Assembly: GCF_001613045.1 (NCBI RefSeq)
Contig: NZ_BDBP01000012.1
Span: 83,032 to 147,031 of the forward strand
Direction: 5' to 3'
From: Nocardia lijiangensis NBRC 108240
Lineage (GTDB): Bacteria > Actinomycetota > Actinomycetes > Mycobacteriales > Mycobacteriaceae
DNA length: 64,000 nucleotides
A program made the position numbers and the translations under genes. Positions 63,394-64,000 of this stretch are shown in pieces. Under the pieces are notes generated by a model. It was given only the letters and a program-made list of their open reading frames with translations. It did no database searches and was not told where the DNA came from. Numbering within the stretch: the stretch's first letter is position 1; every line of letters begins with the position of its first letter.

Positions 63394-64000
63394 CTAGGCC
63401 TCGGCTGAAGCAGCGGCGGGCTTTGCACCGGGCTTCTTGGCGCCGCCCTTCATGGCCAGGCCCTTGACTGGCGCGGTGGGAGCCTCGCCAGCTGAATCAG
63501 CAGGAGCGGATGCTGCCGGTGTCTTGGCACCCGGAGCCTTCGCGCCGCCCTTCATACCGAGTCCACCGCCGGGGGCCTTGGCGCCACTCTTCATGCCCAG
63601 ACCCTTGGCCGGAGCGGCCTCGGCGGCCGGAGCGGCTTCGGCGGTGGGCGCCTTCGCACCCGGAGCCTTGGCAGCGCCTTTCATGCCGAGTCCACCGCCG
63701 GGCGCCTTGGCGGCGCCCTTTATGCCCAGGCCGCTGCCGGGGGGCTTGGCGGCACCCTTCATCCCGAGGCCACCACCGGCAGGGGCGGCCTTCGGTGCGG
63801 CTTCGGTCGCCACCTCGGCAACGGGGGCCGGTTCCGGCTCGGGCTCGGGTTCCGGCTCGGCCTTCAGCTCCTGGACGACGAGGAGGTTCGCCGAGAGCTC
63901 GGCGGCGTCGACACGGGTGATCGAGTCGAGCATCAGCTGGGCGACGTCGACGACCTCGACGCCCTCGCCCTCACCCTTCTCCTGACGGGCGGTGACGCCA
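63394..64000 (-). CDS. C-terminal part of Fe-S-binding reductase with Gly-Lys repeats
   Basis: The minus-strand frame enters from the right edge as EGVEVVDVAQLMLDSITRVD, the end of the heterodisulfide-reductase-like (Fe-S)-binding protein of mycobacteria and Nocardia (Rv0338c type). The core with its CCG domains lies outside the window. A low-complexity tail follows: EPEPEPEPEPAP, then at least seven copies of a G-G-L-G-M-K-G-A-A-K-A-P-G unit, ending AAASAEA. The tail is basic, disordered and Met-containing. Membrane or DNA association of the tail is possible but unproven. Confidence 0.72.
   Translation of the reverse strand, partial: GVTARQEKGEGEGVEVVDVAQLMLDSITRVDAAELSANLLVVQELKAEPEPEPEPEPAPVAEVATEAAPKAAPAGGGLGMKGAAKPPGSGLGIKGAAKAPGGGLGMKGAAKAPGAKAPTAEAAPAAEAAPAKGLGMKSGAKAPGGGLGMKGGAKAPGAKTPAASAPADSAGEAPTAPVKGLAMKGGAKKPGAKPAAASAEA

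Noticed and set aside
1..64000. CRISPR arrays, rRNA and tRNA genes
   Set aside because: No regularly spaced repeats, no rRNA-like sequence and no cloverleaf with CCA-like end were recognised by eye; a tRNA scan would be needed to exclude tRNAs fully.

Overview
The window is high-GC actinobacterial DNA. GTG/TTG starts are frequent, stop codons overlap the next start (ATGA/GTGA), a cutinase is present, ferredoxin FdxA-like and mycobacterial-type Fe-S reductase genes occur, and metal sensors are of the ArsR, CmtR and MerR types. Together these point to a member of the Nocardiaceae, most likely Nocardia. This is inferred from gene content; no search was run.

Region by region. (1) 1-4.2 kb: an ethanolamine-type permease (cut by the left edge), a DUF779 protein, an acetaldehyde-type dehydrogenase and a GAF-domain regulator, probably one small-amine/alcohol catabolic unit. 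(2) 4.6-10.3 kb: single genes (hypothetical proteins, cutinase, SDR with divergent LysR, DUF4870 membrane protein) between decayed fragments of a tyrosine integrase, a DNA ligase, a quinone reductase and an IS982-type transposase. (3) 10.6-21.3 kb: a metal-resistance island. It holds an arsR-aquaporin-arsC operon, an ArsR-ArsN fusion regulator divergent from a flavoprotein and an MFS exporter, a truncated ArsO flavoprotein, a DrrAB-like ABC exporter, a 30-codon micro-ORF, an ECF sigma factor with a Cys-rich tail, a 57-aa Cys-rich protein, and a merR-merB organomercury operon. (4) 21.3-27.3 kb: DinB-like protein, secreted BBE-type flavoprotein, a membrane-anchored STAND (NB-ARC/TPR) ATPase and its divergent small partner. 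(5) 27.2-35.5 kb: a six-gene catabolic operon (FMO, Old Yellow Enzyme, SDR, acetoacetate-decarboxylase-like, MBL-fold, and a P450 with an internal deletion) divergent from a TetR regulator with two abutting 15-bp operators, then an aldehyde dehydrogenase. (6) 36.2-38.2 kb: an orphan cassette of membrane proteins plus a solute-binding lipoprotein without a transporter. (7) 38.2-42.7 kb: an AraC-controlled Baeyer-Villiger monooxygenase/hydrolase/3-hydroxyacyl-CoA dehydrogenase operon. (8) 42.8-49.3 kb: RibD-like reductase with HxlR, a four-gene ABC exporter/two-component unit, and an aromatic-hydroxylase-like flavoprotein. (9) 49.3-52.3 kb: a patch of gene remnants (IS256 transposase, DUF3885, a frameshifted membrane protein) with an intact ATC-hydrolase-like gene and a nucleotidyltransferase. 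(10) 52.4-53.9 kb: a second MerR cassette with a mini MerT/MerC-like protein, plus a YnfA-like gene. (11) 54-61.7 kb: WYL regulators, RidA, DUF488, VOC protein, envelope proteins, a serine hydrolase, DUF4265 and a 7Fe ferredoxin. (12) 61.9-64 kb: a CmtR-type sensor with a cation transporter, a truncated GNAT, and the C-terminal end of an Fe-S reductase with glycine/lysine repeats.

One theme crosses the window. The metal-sensor transcripts (arsR, arsR-arsN, merR, the second mer cassette, cmtR) each have a recognisable -10 box placed so that transcription would begin at, or within a base of, the start codon, with the operator dyad at or beside the promoter. Their messages are therefore predicted to be leaderless. 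In contrast, the catabolic genes carry ordinary Shine-Dalgarno sites. The boundaries of the resistance island and the remnant patches are littered with broken recombinase and transposase pieces, so much of the window looks like accessory DNA.
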